Shown here in pieces: positions 25,230 through 35,193 of a DNA stretch of 64,000 bases. How positions within the stretch are numbered: the first letter of the stretch is position 1; each line of letters opens with the position of its first letter. Both the position numbers and the translations under genes were made by a program. Location of the stretch: the NCBI RefSeq assembly GCF_964228735.1, contig NZ_CAXRBQ010000158.1, positions 16,602 through 80,601 on the forward strand, written 5' to 3'. Source of the stretch: Pontibacterium sp964228735. GTDB taxonomy: Bacteria > Pseudomonadota > Gammaproteobacteria > Pseudomonadales > Balneatricaceae. The notes below the pieces were generated by a model, which searched no databases, had not been told where the DNA came from, and saw nothing but the letters and a program-made list of their open reading frames with translations.

Positions 25230-27341
25230 TTAGTTGATAGTCAGGGACTCCCGAATCAGTTTTGGCGTAATAAAGATCAGGAGTTCCGTTTTTACCCCTG
25301 TATTCTCTTTGTTCTTGAAAAGATTGCCAAGTACCGGAAGGTCGCCTAGCAGTGGCGTTTTGTTAATAGTTTCGGATGTGGTGTTCTGGAACACGCCGCC
25401 CAACACGATGGTTTGACCGTCGGGTACCACTACCGCAGTCTCTAACTCGTTGTTATCAATGGTGATTTGACCGTTAAAGGTGGTTTCTCCCAGAGAGTCC
25501 TGCTTGATCAGCAGATCCATCGCAATTCGGTCGCCCGGATTAATCCGTGGGGTCACTTCGAGGCGCAGCACTACGTCCTTAAATTCGATCTTCACCTCAC
25601 GGTCTTCCACTGTCTGGAAGGCAATCTCACGGCCGGATTCGATGCTCGCAGTCTTACCGTTCATGGTCACGATCTTCGGCTGGGAGATGATCTCCGCCTG
25701 GCCGTCACTCTGCAGAGCGGAAAGCTCCAGTGCCAGCAGTGAGCTGCTGCCCGGCTTGATGCCGATGGCGATTGAGGTCGGGTTGGTCACGGTCGCGCCC
25801 AGATCCACCGCCAGACTGGAAGCGGTTGGGCCGACACTGCCGCCAGCTACCACATTACCGATATCGCTGCTCAGTTTAAAACCGTTGTCATCGTTATTGT
25901 CGTAACCGAAGCCCCATTTTACCCCAAGGTCCTTAGTTACAGAGGAACGTGCGGTTACCAGACGCGCCTCAATCAACACCTGCTGCACTTCCACGTCGAA
26001 TTTGCGCAGTGTTTTGCGGATTTCGGCCAGTGCTTTTTCGGTGTCACGCACCATCAGGACGTTGGTTTCGTCATCCGCCATCACAAAGCCACGCTCCGGG
26101 GTGATCAGCTTGGCGTCTTCCAAGTGGGTTTTCATTTCGGATGCTTTACGGAAATCCACCTGGATGTACTGGGTCTGCAGTGGCGCCAGCTCTTCGATCT
26201 TTTTGCTGTTCTCCAGCTCCTGCTCTTCACGCTTGGCAATCTCATCCGCCTTGGCGACCAGTAGCACGTTGCCGAGGATACGCTTATCCAGACCTTCCGT
26301 GCGCAGTACAATATCCAACGCCTGATCCCAAGGCACGTTCTTCAGACGCAGGGTGATATTGCCGTCGACTTCGTCGCTGACTACCAGGTTCAGCTCAGCC
26401 ACTTCAGCGATGATCTGTAATACGGAGCGCAGTTCAACGTCCTGGAAGTTCAGGTCGATCGGCTCGCCGCTATACGGGAACAGTTCTTTCTGGCGCTCTT
26501 CCGCCTCTTCGCTGGTCACCGGCTTAAAGTCCAGCACCAGCTGAGTACCCGTCTGGTACGCCAGGTAGTTGTAGGGTTCAGCACCCGGTTTCACCAGTAC
26601 GGTGGTGTTTTCACCTGCGCCCATCGAGTCGATAAACATCACCGGAGTGGCAAAGTCCTGCACATCCACACGCTGCTCCAGCGCACGGGAGAGGCTGGCA
26701 CCCAGCAGGTTAACCACAACGTTGTTGCCCTCTTCCTGGATATCCACACCGGCTTTGTCATCAGACAGGCTGATTACCACGCGCCCCATCCCCTCTTCAA
26801 CACGCTTGAAGTCGATACCGGTAATGCGGGTGGATTCCGGCTCCAGCGGCTGGTTCGGATTTGCCGCCAGTTTTGCCTGCTCCAGTTTGCTCGGCTTACG
26901 CTTTTCGGTAACCGTGGCATCCCCCTCTCCGATCACAACAAACAGACTGTTCTGGTCAGTAAAGGCACGGTAGCCTGCCGACTCATACAAACTGGTCACG
27001 ATACGCAGACGGCCTTCAACTTGGGCGAAGCTGACACTGTCTACGACGCCAGTGGCAACCGCCAGGTTCTTGTTCTCCAGGTCGCTGGTAACACCAAACA
27101 GGTCCATCACAATACGCGCTGGCTGATCTATCTGGTAACTTTTCGGTAGCGGTGGCGGGGCATCAAAGTCAAAACGCAACTCCACCTTTTTGCCCGGCAA
27201 TGCAACAAACCTAGCGTCTTTCAGCAGCATCTCCGCCGAAGCGAGTGGCGCGATGCAGAGCATCAGCAGCGAAAGAAAGAAGCCAGCCAACGGGCCGCAA
27301 CCGCTTTTCAGCATCCGATTTTCAACAATTAACCTAGCCAC
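25230..27341 (-). CDS. pilQ: Type IV pilus secretin PilQ
   Basis: PilQ forms the outer-membrane gated pore for the type IV pilus. The 703 residues start with a signal peptide (AGFFLSLLMLCIAPLASA), followed by two AMIN domains for peptidoglycan binding, N0/N1 domains (IDLNFQDVELRSVLQIIAE) and the C-terminal secretin domain (VPDGQTIVLGGVF, LLIFITPKLI). The start is a GTG at 27341 with AAGGA at good spacing; the next ATG at 27314 lacks one. It is the last gene of pilMNOPQ. Confidence 0.97.
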   Translation of the reverse strand: MARLIVENRMLKSGCGPLAGFFLSLLMLCIAPLASAEMLLKDARFVALPGKKVELRFDFDAPPPLPKSYQIDQPARIVMDLFGVTSDLENKNLAVATGVVDSVSFAQVEGRLRIVTSLYESAGYRAFTDQNSLFVVIGEGDATVTEKRKPSKLEQAKLAANPNQPLEPESTRITGIDFKRVEEGMGRVVISLSDDKAGVDIQEEGNNVVVNLLGASLSRALEQRVDVQDFATPVMFIDSMGAGENTTVLVKPGAEPYNYLAYQTGTQLVLDFKPVTSEEAEERQKELFPYSGEPIDLNFQDVELRSVLQIIAEVAELNLVVSDEVDGNITLRLKNVPWDQALDIVLRTEGLDKRILGNVLLVAKADEIAKREEQELENSKKIEELAPLQTQYIQVDFRKASEMKTHLEDAKLITPERGFVMADDETNVLMVRDTEKALAEIRKTLRKFDVEVQQVLIEARLVTARSSVTKDLGVKWGFGYDNNDDNGFKLSSDIGNVVAGGSVGPTASSLAVDLGATVTNPTSIAIGIKPGSSSLLALELSALQSDGQAEIISQPKIVTMNGKTASIESGREIAFQTVEDREVKIEFKDVVLRLEVTPRINPGDRIAMDLLIKQDSLGETTFNGQITIDNNELETAVVVPDGQTIVLGGVFQNTTSETINKTPLLGDLPVLGNLFKNKENTGVKTELLIFITPKLIRESLTIN

Positions 27342-27352
27342 AACCTGATCCT

Positions 27353-27922
27353 TTATCTCTTCTTCGCTACTGAGCCACGCTCATCCAGAGCAACTACGCG
27401 AGGGCGTTTCATCCATCCGCCACGACCGTTGGAGACGATCTCCACCAGCTCAATTTTTCGTTCGTCTATTGCTACAATCTGACCGTGATCCAGGCCCATG
27501 TAGTCACCCACACTCACCCGGTGCACCGCCCGTTCGGTATCTCTCACCAACGCCCAAAGGGTGTTTTTGCCACGGCGACTGATGGTCCCCACCATCACCA
27601 GATCATCCAGAGAAAACTCTTCGAGATCCCCTTTCGCCCGACCGCTGTCCGGCTTCAGGGCATTTTTTTCTTCCGGTTTCTCTTCCGCCAGGGTGCCTAC
27701 CGCCTGCATCGGCTGCAGAGCGACAAACGGTTCGCGCAGACTGGCGCCTTCGTAAACGAAACTCTCGTAGGGTTTGTATTCCGGCAAAGGCTCGATGCGT
27801 CCAGCCGGGCGGGCACGCTCTTTACTCACGAAGCGTTCCAGATCGGTCTTGTCTTCCACCCAGACCATACAACCGGAGGCCAGCATACTCAAAATCGTGA
27901 CAGTGAATATCCTAATCAACAT
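27353..27922 (-). CDS. pilP: Type IV pilus assembly lipoprotein PilP
   Basis: PilP is an inner-membrane-anchored lipoprotein that links the PilNO complex to the PilQ secretin. It has 189 residues, a lipobox LASGC with the lipidated Cys at residue 18, a disordered stretch, and a C-terminal beta domain (LEEFSLDDLVMVGTI, VHRVSVGDYMGLDHGQIVAI). It is spaced 11 bases from both pilO and pilQ. Confidence 0.95.
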   Translation of the reverse strand: MLIRIFTVTILSMLASGCMVWVEDKTDLERFVSKERARPAGRIEPLPEYKPYESFVYEGASLREPFVALQPMQAVGTLAEEKPEEKNALKPDSGRAKGDLEEFSLDDLVMVGTISRRGKNTLWALVRDTERAVHRVSVGDYMGLDHGQIVAIDERKIELVEIVSNGRGGWMKRPRVVALDERGSVAKKR

Positions 27923-27933
27923 ACTGCGCTCAC

Positions 27934-28539
27934 CTATTGAGTATCATCGTAGCGGTATGTGCGCGCGTTGATGTTCATGGTCAAACGCCCATTCTCCGCT
28001 GGGATAATCTTGTAGTCGTGCAGGGTTACGATACGTGGAATCGCTGCCACCCCACTCACGAACTGCCCCATCTGGTGGTACGTACCACCCACAGTAATCT
28101 TGATCGGCAGCTCGATGTAGAACTTATTCTTTTTCTCAGGCTGCAGTTCGATCAGCTCGATATCCAGCCCGCTTTCACGACCGATTCGGGTGATGTCATC
28201 CAGCAGACCCGGCACCTCGTTCTGGGTCGGCAACTGACGCAACATTTCGGCAAAGCGCTCTTCCACATCCGCCATCTGCTTGCGCAACGCATCAAGGTTT
28301 GCAACATCACGCGCCTTCATGGTGTACATCTGCTTCAGCTCGGTTTCTTTACGCTGCGTACGCTCAAGCTGGTTGTTTTTGTCGGTCACGTAGAAGTGGA
28401 AACCGGCAGCCGTGATCGCCGCAAATACGATCAGGTAGGTAATGATCTTGACGCCGATTGGCCAGCTACCTGCGGTCGCCAGATCCAGGTTGTTTGGATC
28501 AAAACCTTTAAAGGCGTTCTTCAGGCTGTCCCGATTCAC
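27934..28539 (-). CDS. pilO: Type IV pilus assembly protein PilO
   Basis: PilO dimerises with PilN in the inner membrane to form the alignment subcomplex. The 201 residues have one transmembrane helix (near 28-47, VKIITYLIVFAAITAAGF), a periplasmic coiled coil and a ferredoxin-like C-terminal domain (LPIKITVGGTYHQMGQFVSGVAAIPRIV). Its start overlaps the pilN stop by four bases. Confidence 0.95.
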   Translation of the reverse strand: MNRDSLKNAFKGFDPNNLDLATAGSWPIGVKIITYLIVFAAITAAGFHFYVTDKNNQLERTQRKETELKQMYTMKARDVANLDALRKQMADVEERFAEMLRQLPTQNEVPGLLDDITRIGRESGLDIELIELQPEKKNKFYIELPIKITVGGTYHQMGQFVSGVAAIPRIVTLHDYKIIPAENGRLTMNINARTYRYDDTQ

Positions 28540-29087
28540 TGCTCAGCCTCCTCTGCCCCTGGCTTTTCAAGATTTACGGTGAGACGGAAGTTTTTCATAC
28601 CGTCCTGGCTATCCACTTGGCTCAGGTTCGGCTCGCCAAACCAGTCGGACTGATCCAGCTTACGCATCAGCGTGGATACTTCAGTGTTGTCCTTCGCCAG
28701 CCCGGTCACGCTCACCACACTCTCACGACGAGTCAACGAGGTGTAGTGAATACCGTCCGGCAAGACCCGCACCAGCTCATCAAAGTTACGTACGATGACC
28801 GGACGATTGCCCTGCAGTTCGTGGATCGCCTGCAGTCGATCAAGCAGGCGGGTACGCTTGGTATCCAGCTCCTGAATTTCCTTACGCAGGATATCCAGTT
28901 TGGCGATCTCGGATTGCAGATATTTGTTGCGCGCTTCCTGGCGCTCAATCTGCATATCTACGTAATAGCCGATGCCCAAAACCACCACCGCTGCAAAAAT
29001 TGCCGCTGCGGCCACATTGGTGACAAACTGTTTCTGCTGCGCGGCTTTACGCGCTTCACGCCAGGGCCGGAGGTTAATCAGTGCCAT
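28536..29087 (-). CDS. pilN: Type IV pilus assembly protein PilN
   Basis: PilN's cytoplasmic N terminus (INLRPWREARKA, the conserved I-N-L-x-P-W motif) docks into PilM, and its periplasmic part pairs with PilO. The 183 residues include one transmembrane helix near 24-44, a coiled coil and a ferredoxin-like fold. It is 3 bases from the pilM stop, so the genes are coupled. Confidence 0.95.
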   Translation of the reverse strand: MALINLRPWREARKAAQQKQFVTNVAAAAIFAAVVVLGIGYYVDMQIERQEARNKYLQSEIAKLDILRKEIQELDTKRTRLLDRLQAIHELQGNRPVIVRNFDELVRVLPDGIHYTSLTRRESVVSVTGLAKDNTEVSTLMRKLDQSDWFGEPNLSQVDSQDGMKNFRLTVNLEKPGAEEAEQ

Positions 29088-29090
29088 GCG

Positions 29091-30158
29091 TTAGCCCTCA
29101 ACCGGTCGCATTGCCAGACCACAGGCTTTTACCAGCGATGACGCGTCTGCGGACAGGCGCTCCCGACTGATCTTGCTGTTGATCTTCATCTGCTGGAATG
29201 GATCAGCGGTCAGTGTTGTAACCCCGATCTCCTGCTCAATCTGCTGTGCCAATTCTTTGATGGCTGCAGTGCCGCCCATCAGGTACAAACGGTTCAATTC
29301 GCTGTGTACACCGGAGGAGTAGAAAAACTGCAACGCACGGGAAACCTGCTGCGCGATAGTGCCGCGAAACGGCAGCACAAACAGCTGCTGGATTTCAGCA
29401 TTCAATTCACCCTGGCGCAGTTTCTGTTCCACTTCACCCAGTGGAATACCAAAGTGCTGGTGAATACTGTTGGTGAGTTCGTTTCCGCCGAACGCCTGCT
29501 CCCGGTTGTAAACGATCTGACCGTTACGGAACACGTTCAACGTCAGAGTCGCCGCGCCGATATCAACGATACCGACCAGTTCGTCACTTTCTTGAGACTC
29601 TGTGCCTGCTTCCAATTGCGCGAAAGCCCGCTCAACCGCATAGGTGTCTACATCCACGACTTCACACTTCAGGCCAGCCCCGGTAACTGCATCTTCGCGC
29701 AGTTCCACATCACTGCGTCGACAGGCAACCACCAGAATATCGTTGAAGTCGGTGTTGTGCTGGGAGGCGCCTTTTACCTCAAAATCGATCGCAACTTCAT
29801 CCAGCGGGTAAGGGATAAACTGGTCGGCTTCGAGCTTAACCTGCTCTTCAAGTTCGATTTCGGAAAAGGAGTCGCTGATGGCGAGGGTTTTGGTGATAAC
29901 AGCGGAGGAAGGAACGGCTACAACCACTTTTTTCAGTGACGTGCCTGCCACTTTGGCAGCGCGTTCGACTGCGTCGGCAACCTGCCCCACATCCTGTACA
30001 TTACCGTCAATCACCGCTGCAGGCGGTACCGGTACGACAGCATAACCATCCAGCGTAAATTGGCCAGACTGGTTTGTAAGGGCGACCAGCTTGACGAAGG
30101 AGGACCCGATATCCACCCCGATCAGACCGGAATCTTTTTTTCCAAAAAGAGCAAACAC
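29091..30158 (-). CDS. pilM: Type IV pilus actin-like ATPase PilM
   Basis: PilM is a cytoplasmic actin/FtsA-like protein that binds the PilN tail. The 355 residues show the phosphate-1 motif IGVDIGSSFVKLV, VDIGAATLTLNVF and LMGGTAAIKELA. The start is a GTG at 30158 with AAGGA 8 bases upstream. It heads pilMNOPQ, divergent from ponA as in Pseudomonas. Confidence 0.96.
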   Translation of the reverse strand: MFALFGKKDSGLIGVDIGSSFVKLVALTNQSGQFTLDGYAVVPVPPAAVIDGNVQDVGQVADAVERAAKVAGTSLKKVVVAVPSSAVITKTLAISDSFSEIELEEQVKLEADQFIPYPLDEVAIDFEVKGASQHNTDFNDILVVACRRSDVELREDAVTGAGLKCEVVDVDTYAVERAFAQLEAGTESQESDELVGIVDIGAATLTLNVFRNGQIVYNREQAFGGNELTNSIHQHFGIPLGEVEQKLRQGELNAEIQQLFVLPFRGTIAQQVSRALQFFYSSGVHSELNRLYLMGGTAAIKELAQQIEQEIGVTTLTADPFQQMKINSKISRERLSADASSLVKACGLAMRPVEG

Positions 30159-30388
30159 TAGGTCAATCCTTATCCTTGCCAGAATTCATTGAACTGAACG
30201 TTTCGTTTCGGATCACAATGTTGCCAACAGCCACCGTCCAAGTCGTATCCAGGCGGCAAACAAGCGTATGAAAGCGTAGCATACCTTCTGCAATACGAAA
30301 GATCAGCGAACCTTCTATTTTAATTACACTTAACTACAAATTGACTGAAATAAATCAATTTGTCGCTAGAGTGATCAACCAGTACCAG

Positions 30389-30394
30389 TATAAT
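30389..30394 (+). promoter_or_regulatory. Probable ponA -10 element
   Basis: A perfect TATAAT lies 39 bases upstream of the ponA ATG, in the 274-base divergent gap to pilM. The matching -35 is weak. No clear pilM promoter could be chosen in this gap. Confidence 0.45.
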
Positions 30395-30432
30395 AAGCGG
30401 CAGACAACGCAATTTCTTGAAAATACAGTAGC

Positions 30433-32892
30433 ATGCGCGTGATAAAAAAACTGTTTAAGTACCTGGCAATACTCGGCTTTGTAGGCGTTATTATTGGCGC
30501 TGCCGTCGGCTTTGTGGCCTACAAACACTACTCTGCAGACCTGCCAGAGGTTAGCACCCTGCGCGATGTTAAATTCCAGACACCGTTGCGTATCTACAGC
30601 GCCGACGAGAAGCTGATTGCCGAATACGGTGAAAAGAAGCGTACCCCGGTCACTTATGACCAGATCCCACCGCAGTTTGTAAATGCCCTGCTGGCGGCTG
30701 AAGACAGTCGCTTCTTCGAGCACATGGGGATCGACATCAAGGGCCTGACGCGTGCCGCCGTGCAACTGGCCACCACGGGTAAAATCAAGAGTGGTGGCTC
30801 CACCATCACCATGCAGCTGGCCAAGAACTTCTTCCTGACCCGCGAGCGTACCTTCACCCGTAAATTCCGTGAAATCCTGCTGGCCCTGCGCATCGAGCAG
30901 GAGCTGAGCAAAGAAGAGATCTTCGAGCTTTACGTCAACAAGATCTACCTTGGCCACCGCTCCTACGGCATTCAGGCGGCGGCCAACACTTACTACGGCG
31001 AGAACCTGGATAAACTGACCATTGCCCAGCTGGCGATGATCGCGGGCCTGCCTAAAGCACCGTCTGCCAACAACCCGATCTCCAACCCGGACCGCGCCCT
31101 GACTCGTCGCAACTGGATTCTCGGCCGTATGCACAGCCTGAGCATGATCAATGATCAGGAGTACGAGGAAGCCCGCACTGAAGAGCTGACCGCAAAACGC
31201 CACGGCGCTGATATCGAGGTTGATGCCCAGTACATCGCTGAGATGGTGCGTAGTGACCTGTACGAGAAGTACGGCGACGACCTGTATACCGAAGGCTATC
31301 GTGTTTTCACCACCGTTAAGTCCGATCTCCAGGCTACCGCAAACGCAGCGCTGCAGAAGGGCCTGCTGTCCTACACGGAACGCCACGGCTACCGCGGCCC
31401 GGAAAAACAGTTCAGCGAAGCCGAGCTTCAGGATGAAGAGCAGCTACTGAAAACCCTGACCAAGATTGGCAATGTCAGTGACATTGAACCGGCTGTCATC
31501 GTCGCCCTGCAGAACAAGAGCATCGAAGTCCTGCGCAAGACCGGCGAGAAAGCGACCTTAAACTGGGAACAGATTAACTGGGCACGCGAATACAAGTCGG
31601 CGAACCGTATGGGAGGCAAGCTGAAGACAGCCGCTGACGCCTTCAAGGTTGGTGACGTGGTACGCATCCAGCTGCGCACTGCTGACACCGCAAAGGACAA
31701 GAATAAATCTGCCGACACCGAACAGCGACAACAGATTTGGCACCTGACCCAGATTCCGGAAGTACAGGGTGGCCTGATCTCGGTTGACCCGAACGACGGG
31801 GCAATTATATCACTGGTGGGTGGGTTCAACTTCCACCACAACAAGTTCAACCGCGTGACCCAGGCCATCCGCCAGCCGGGTTCCAATATCAAGCCGTTTA
31901 TCTATACGGCTGCGCTGGCGAACGGCTTTACACCGGCCACACTGATCAACGACGCCCCGGTGGTGTTCCACGACGACCAACTGGAAGCCAACTGGCGTCC
32001 GGAGAACTACAGTAAGAAGTTCTACGGCCCTACCCGCCTGCGTGAAGCGCTGTACAAGTCCCGCAACCTGGTATCGATTCGGATACTTCGCCAGATCGGC
32101 GTACGTAACACAGTACAGTACCTGGAAAACTTCGGCTTCGACAAAGATAAGCTGCCGCACAACCTATCCTTGTCACTGGGCAGTGCCGATATGACCCCGC
32201 TGCAGGTTGCACAGGGTTACGCCACCCTGGCAAACGGCGGTTACGGTATCAAGCCTTACTTTATCAAGCGCATCGAAGACAGCGAAGGCAATGTGATCTT
32301 CGCAGCCAAACCGGCCACTATTTGTGAGAACTGCCAGTACGTAGATCCGGAACAGCCGCCTGCGGCGATTCCACAGGGCATGCAGGTAACCAACCTGCCA
32401 CTGGCAGAGCGCAAAGTGGACGAGCAGTCCGCCTACCTGATCTACAACATGATGCAGGACGTGATCAAACGCGGCACCGGCCGTCGCGCGCTGGTGCTCA
32501 AGCGTAACGACCTGGCGGGCAAAACCGGCACCACCAACGATCAGAAAGACGCCTGGTTCTCCGGCTTTAATAGCAATCTGACCACCACGGTCTGGGTGGG
32601 CTTTGACCAGCCGGAAACCCTAGGTCGCCGCGAGTTTGGTGGAACGGCAGCGCTGCCGATCTGGATCGACTACATGCGGATTGCCCTGAAAGACCAACCA
32701 GAGAGCGCCCCGGTGCCACCGGAAGGGATTGTCAGTGTGAAGATCGACCCCAAAACCGGCCTGCTGGCGACCCCAGGGCAGAAAAGCGCACTGTTTGAGT
32801 ACTTCCGCGAAGACGACGCTCCAACCGAGATGGCCGCTCAGGCTGAGAGCTCTCAAAGCGGAAGCGGCGGCGGGACAGAAGATATCTTCTAA
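30433..32892 (+). CDS. mrcA: Penicillin-binding protein 1A (bifunctional glycosyltransferase/transpeptidase)
   Basis: PBP1A polymerises and cross-links peptidoglycan. The 819 residues have a short cytoplasmic tail, one transmembrane helix (about 10-30), and a GT51 domain with the catalytic Glu in LLAAEDSRFFEHMGID near residue 90 and GGSTITMQLAKN. A linker/OB-like insertion follows. The transpeptidase has SNIKPF (nucleophile Ser near 483), the S-R-N triad and KTGTT near 696. The length and divergent position to pilM are typical. The C terminus is Ser/Gly-rich. Confidence 0.97.
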   Translation: MRVIKKLFKYLAILGFVGVIIGAAVGFVAYKHYSADLPEVSTLRDVKFQTPLRIYSADEKLIAEYGEKKRTPVTYDQIPPQFVNALLAAEDSRFFEHMGIDIKGLTRAAVQLATTGKIKSGGSTITMQLAKNFFLTRERTFTRKFREILLALRIEQELSKEEIFELYVNKIYLGHRSYGIQAAANTYYGENLDKLTIAQLAMIAGLPKAPSANNPISNPDRALTRRNWILGRMHSLSMINDQEYEEARTEELTAKRHGADIEVDAQYIAEMVRSDLYEKYGDDLYTEGYRVFTTVKSDLQATANAALQKGLLSYTERHGYRGPEKQFSEAELQDEEQLLKTLTKIGNVSDIEPAVIVALQNKSIEVLRKTGEKATLNWEQINWAREYKSANRMGGKLKTAADAFKVGDVVRIQLRTADTAKDKNKSADTEQRQQIWHLTQIPEVQGGLISVDPNDGAIISLVGGFNFHHNKFNRVTQAIRQPGSNIKPFIYTAALANGFTPATLINDAPVVFHDDQLEANWRPENYSKKFYGPTRLREALYKSRNLVSIRILRQIGVRNTVQYLENFGFDKDKLPHNLSLSLGSADMTPLQVAQGYATLANGGYGIKPYFIKRIEDSEGNVIFAAKPATICENCQYVDPEQPPAAIPQGMQVTNLPLAERKVDEQSAYLIYNMMQDVIKRGTGRRALVLKRNDLAGKTGTTNDQKDAWFSGFNSNLTTTVWVGFDQPETLGRREFGGTAALPIWIDYMRIALKDQPESAPVPPEGIVSVKIDPKTGLLATPGQKSALFEYFREDDAPTEMAAQAESSQSGSGGGTEDIF

Positions 32893-32916
32893 CGTTCATA
32901 CCGATAATTGATACCA

Positions 32917-32939
32917 AAAGCCAGCGTCATGCTGGCTTT
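32917..32939 (+). terminator. Rho-independent terminator after mrcA
   Basis: AAAGCCAGC (32917-32925) pairs with GCTGGCTTT (32931-32939) around a 5-base loop, followed by more T. It is 24 bases past the stop. Confidence 0.9.
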
Positions 32940-32964
32940 TTTCGGCCCGTTTTTCAGGCACAAA

Positions 32965-32988
32965 AAAGCCCGGCCGAAGCCGGGCTTT
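32965..32988 (-). terminator. Rho-independent terminator after the malic enzyme gene
   Basis: AAAGCCCGGC (32965-32974) pairs perfectly with GCCGGGCTTT (32979-32988) around a CGAA loop. T-runs on both sides allow bidirectional use. It starts 18 bases past the malic enzyme stop. Confidence 0.9.
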
Positions 32989-33006
32989 CTTTTATCCGCC
33001 CCTGAC

Positions 33007-34272
33007 TTATGTCAGGTCAGCTGCAGTACCCAGTGGGTAGTGGTCTGGCAGAGGCAGACGCGCTACACCGCTGTCGATTGCAGCCTGAGCAACCGCACCG
33101 GATACAGCACCCAGCAGGCGAGTATCGGTTGGCTTAGGGATAATGTACTCACGACCGAATTCCAGGGAATCCAGGCCGTACGCGGTCAGTACTTCCTGAG
33201 TAACAGGCTCTTTCGCCAGCTCAGCGATCGCACGTACAGCAGCTGCTTTCATCTCTTCGTTGATCGCAGATGCACGAACATCCATTGCACCACGGAAGAT
33301 GAACGGGAAGCCCAGTACGTTGTTTACCTGGTTCGGGAAGTCAGAACGGCCGGTCGCCATGATGACATCATCACGGGTCTCGTGAGCCAGCTCAGGACGG
33401 ATCTCTGGATCCGGGTTTGCACATGCAAATACAACCGGGCTTGGCGCCATTTTAGCCAGCTGCTCAGCAGACAGCAGGTTAGGACCAGACAGACCAACGA
33501 ATACGTCAGCACCGTCGATTGCATCATCCAGAGTACGCTTCTCAGTTTCAGTAGCAAATGCTGCTTTTTCTGGTGTCAGATCGTCACGACCAGAGTGGAT
33601 CACACCCTTACGGTCCAGCATGTAGATGTTTTCTACTTTCGCACCCATGTTTACCAGCAGCTTCATGCATGCGTTAGCCGCTGCACCAGCGCCCAGGCAA
33701 ACAATGCTTGCTTCAGACAGTTCTTTACCTGCGATTTCCAGCGCGTTGATCATGCCAGCCGCGGTTACGATAGCGGTACCGTGCTGGTCGTCGTGGAATA
33801 CAGGGATGTTGCAACGCTCGATCAGAGCGCGCTCAATTTCAAAACACTCAGGTGCTTTGATGTCTTCCAGGTTGATACCACCGAAAGTTTCAGCAATACG
33901 AGCAACCGTATCGATGAAAGCCTGTGGGCTTTCTGCATCAACTTCGATATCGATGGAATCCAGACCGGCAAACTTCTTGAACAGCAAAGACTTACCTTCC
34001 ATAACTGGCTTGGAAGCCAGAGGGCCCAGGTCACCCAGACCCAGAATCGCGGAACCGTTGGAAATGACTGCTACCAGGTTACCCTTAGCGGTGTAACGGT
34101 AGGCATTTTCAGGGTCCTTAGCGATTTCACGCACCGGCTCAGCCACACCTGGGCTGTATGCCAGCGCCAAATCACGTGCAGATTCAGCAGAAGTGGACAA
34201 CTCCACGCTGATCTTTCCCGGACGCGGGAACTCGTGATAATCGAGTGCGGCTTGTTTCATATCTTGAGACAT
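33007..34272 (-). CDS. maeB: Malic enzyme, short form (malate dehydrogenase, oxaloacetate-decarboxylating)
   Basis: The enzyme decarboxylates malate to pyruvate with NAD(P) and metal. The 421 residues have the malic-enzyme N domain (LALAYSPGVAEPVREI, with catalytic Tyr/Lys in TAKGNLVAVISNGSAILGLGDLG) and the metal ligands in DDQHGTAIV. A Rossmann domain follows (VCLGAGAAANACMKLL). It aligns with the N-terminal half of E. coli MaeB but lacks the C-terminal phosphotransacetylase-like domain of the ~760-residue forms. Short forms of this kind are common, so this is not truncation damage. Cofactor preference cannot be read from the sequence with certainty. Confidence 0.9.
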   Translation of the reverse strand: MSQDMKQAALDYHEFPRPGKISVELSTSAESARDLALAYSPGVAEPVREIAKDPENAYRYTAKGNLVAVISNGSAILGLGDLGPLASKPVMEGKSLLFKKFAGLDSIDIEVDAESPQAFIDTVARIAETFGGINLEDIKAPECFEIERALIERCNIPVFHDDQHGTAIVTAAGMINALEIAGKELSEASIVCLGAGAAANACMKLLVNMGAKVENIYMLDRKGVIHSGRDDLTPEKAAFATETEKRTLDDAIDGADVFVGLSGPNLLSAEQLAKMAPSPVVFACANPDPEIRPELAHETRDDVIMATGRSDFPNQVNNVLGFPFIFRGAMDVRASAINEEMKAAAVRAIAELAKEPVTQEVLTAYGLDSLEFGREYIIPKPTDTRLLGAVSGAVAQAAIDSGVARLPLPDHYPLGTAADLT

Positions 34273-34389
34273 GGCTGCTGTTCCAAATAGTTAACAAAAG
34301 ACGAACTCAGAATCATATAGAAAAGGCCACAGCCCCACAACCAGTGGGTCTACACCTGTCGTCAATAAATAAACAATTGGACTTTTTGA

Positions 34390-35190
34390 TTAGTCGGCCA
34401 AGAACCGCAGGTGATCCGGGTGGGAAATGTTGATAATCAAAGGCTTGTAGCCTTTTTTACGTACAGATTTACTGCCGCTCCGGTCCACCAACCAACCACG
34501 CACTTCGACCCTGTCCTTAGGTCGTAATCGGATACGCTCAGCATCATCAAATAGAGCCAGCACCTTGGTATCGATACGCAACACCACACGATCATCCAGT
34601 TCCACATACCAGGCACGACGCCCTTTGCTGACCTTGGTAATTTCACCATACAGTAACGAAAAGCCAGTATGCCCCGCCGGTAAGGCCTGTACTGCAACTG
34701 GCCAGCGTTGCCCGGACCAGATCCCGCGTAGCGCGTTACGAGCCCGGTTTTCAGCCTGGCGCAAACAGCCACTCAGCTGGGTATTGGGTGGAATGGAAAT
34801 AAAGAAGCCAAGGCCGCGTTCCAGCAATGCCTCTTCAACATTCTTGCCGCTTGAGAAATAGAGATGTGCCAGCGTACGGCCGTATCGATCACGCGGATCG
34901 ACACCTTGCTGCAATTGGGTAATTTGAGCGGCACGCTGAACCAGAAAGTCGGTCGCCTCTTTGGCGCCCGGTTCCGGATTGCCGGTGTCGTAGCGCATCT
35001 CGGGTGTATTCACACCGATCAGCCGTACCGACGTACCGCTATGAAGACGGACGGTATCCCCGTCGAAGACTTTTTCCACCTGGACCGTCTTTACATTGGT
35101 CGGTGGCGGACAGGCAGCCTGAACAGGCAACGCGCCCAAAAACAAAAAGGCACCCCAGTGGAGTGCCTTTTTCGAACTTGCTCGAAGCAT
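34390..35190 (-). CDS. Exported thermonuclease-like (SNase-family) protein
   Basis: 266 residues with a short signal peptide (WGAFLFLGALPVQA, cleavage before ACPPP). Residues 35-160 form a staphylococcal-nuclease OB fold: VFDGDTVRL for the calcium-binding Asp, VRLIGVNTPEM for the first catalytic Arg and Glu, and DRYGRTLAHLY for the second Arg. All catalytic positions look intact, so nuclease activity is plausible. The C-terminal ~100 residues, with a second OB-like stretch (KDRVEVRGWLVDRSG), are of unknown role. It follows rpmE by 3 bases and is probably co-transcribed with it. Confidence 0.88.
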   Translation of the reverse strand: MLRASSKKALHWGAFLFLGALPVQAACPPPTNVKTVQVEKVFDGDTVRLHSGTSVRLIGVNTPEMRYDTGNPEPGAKEATDFLVQRAAQITQLQQGVDPRDRYGRTLAHLYFSSGKNVEEALLERGLGFFISIPPNTQLSGCLRQAENRARNALRGIWSGQRWPVAVQALPAGHTGFSLLYGEITKVSKGRRAWYVELDDRVVLRIDTKVLALFDDAERIRLRPKDRVEVRGWLVDRSGSKSVRKKGYKPLIINISHPDHLRFLAD

Positions 35191-35193
35191 TGA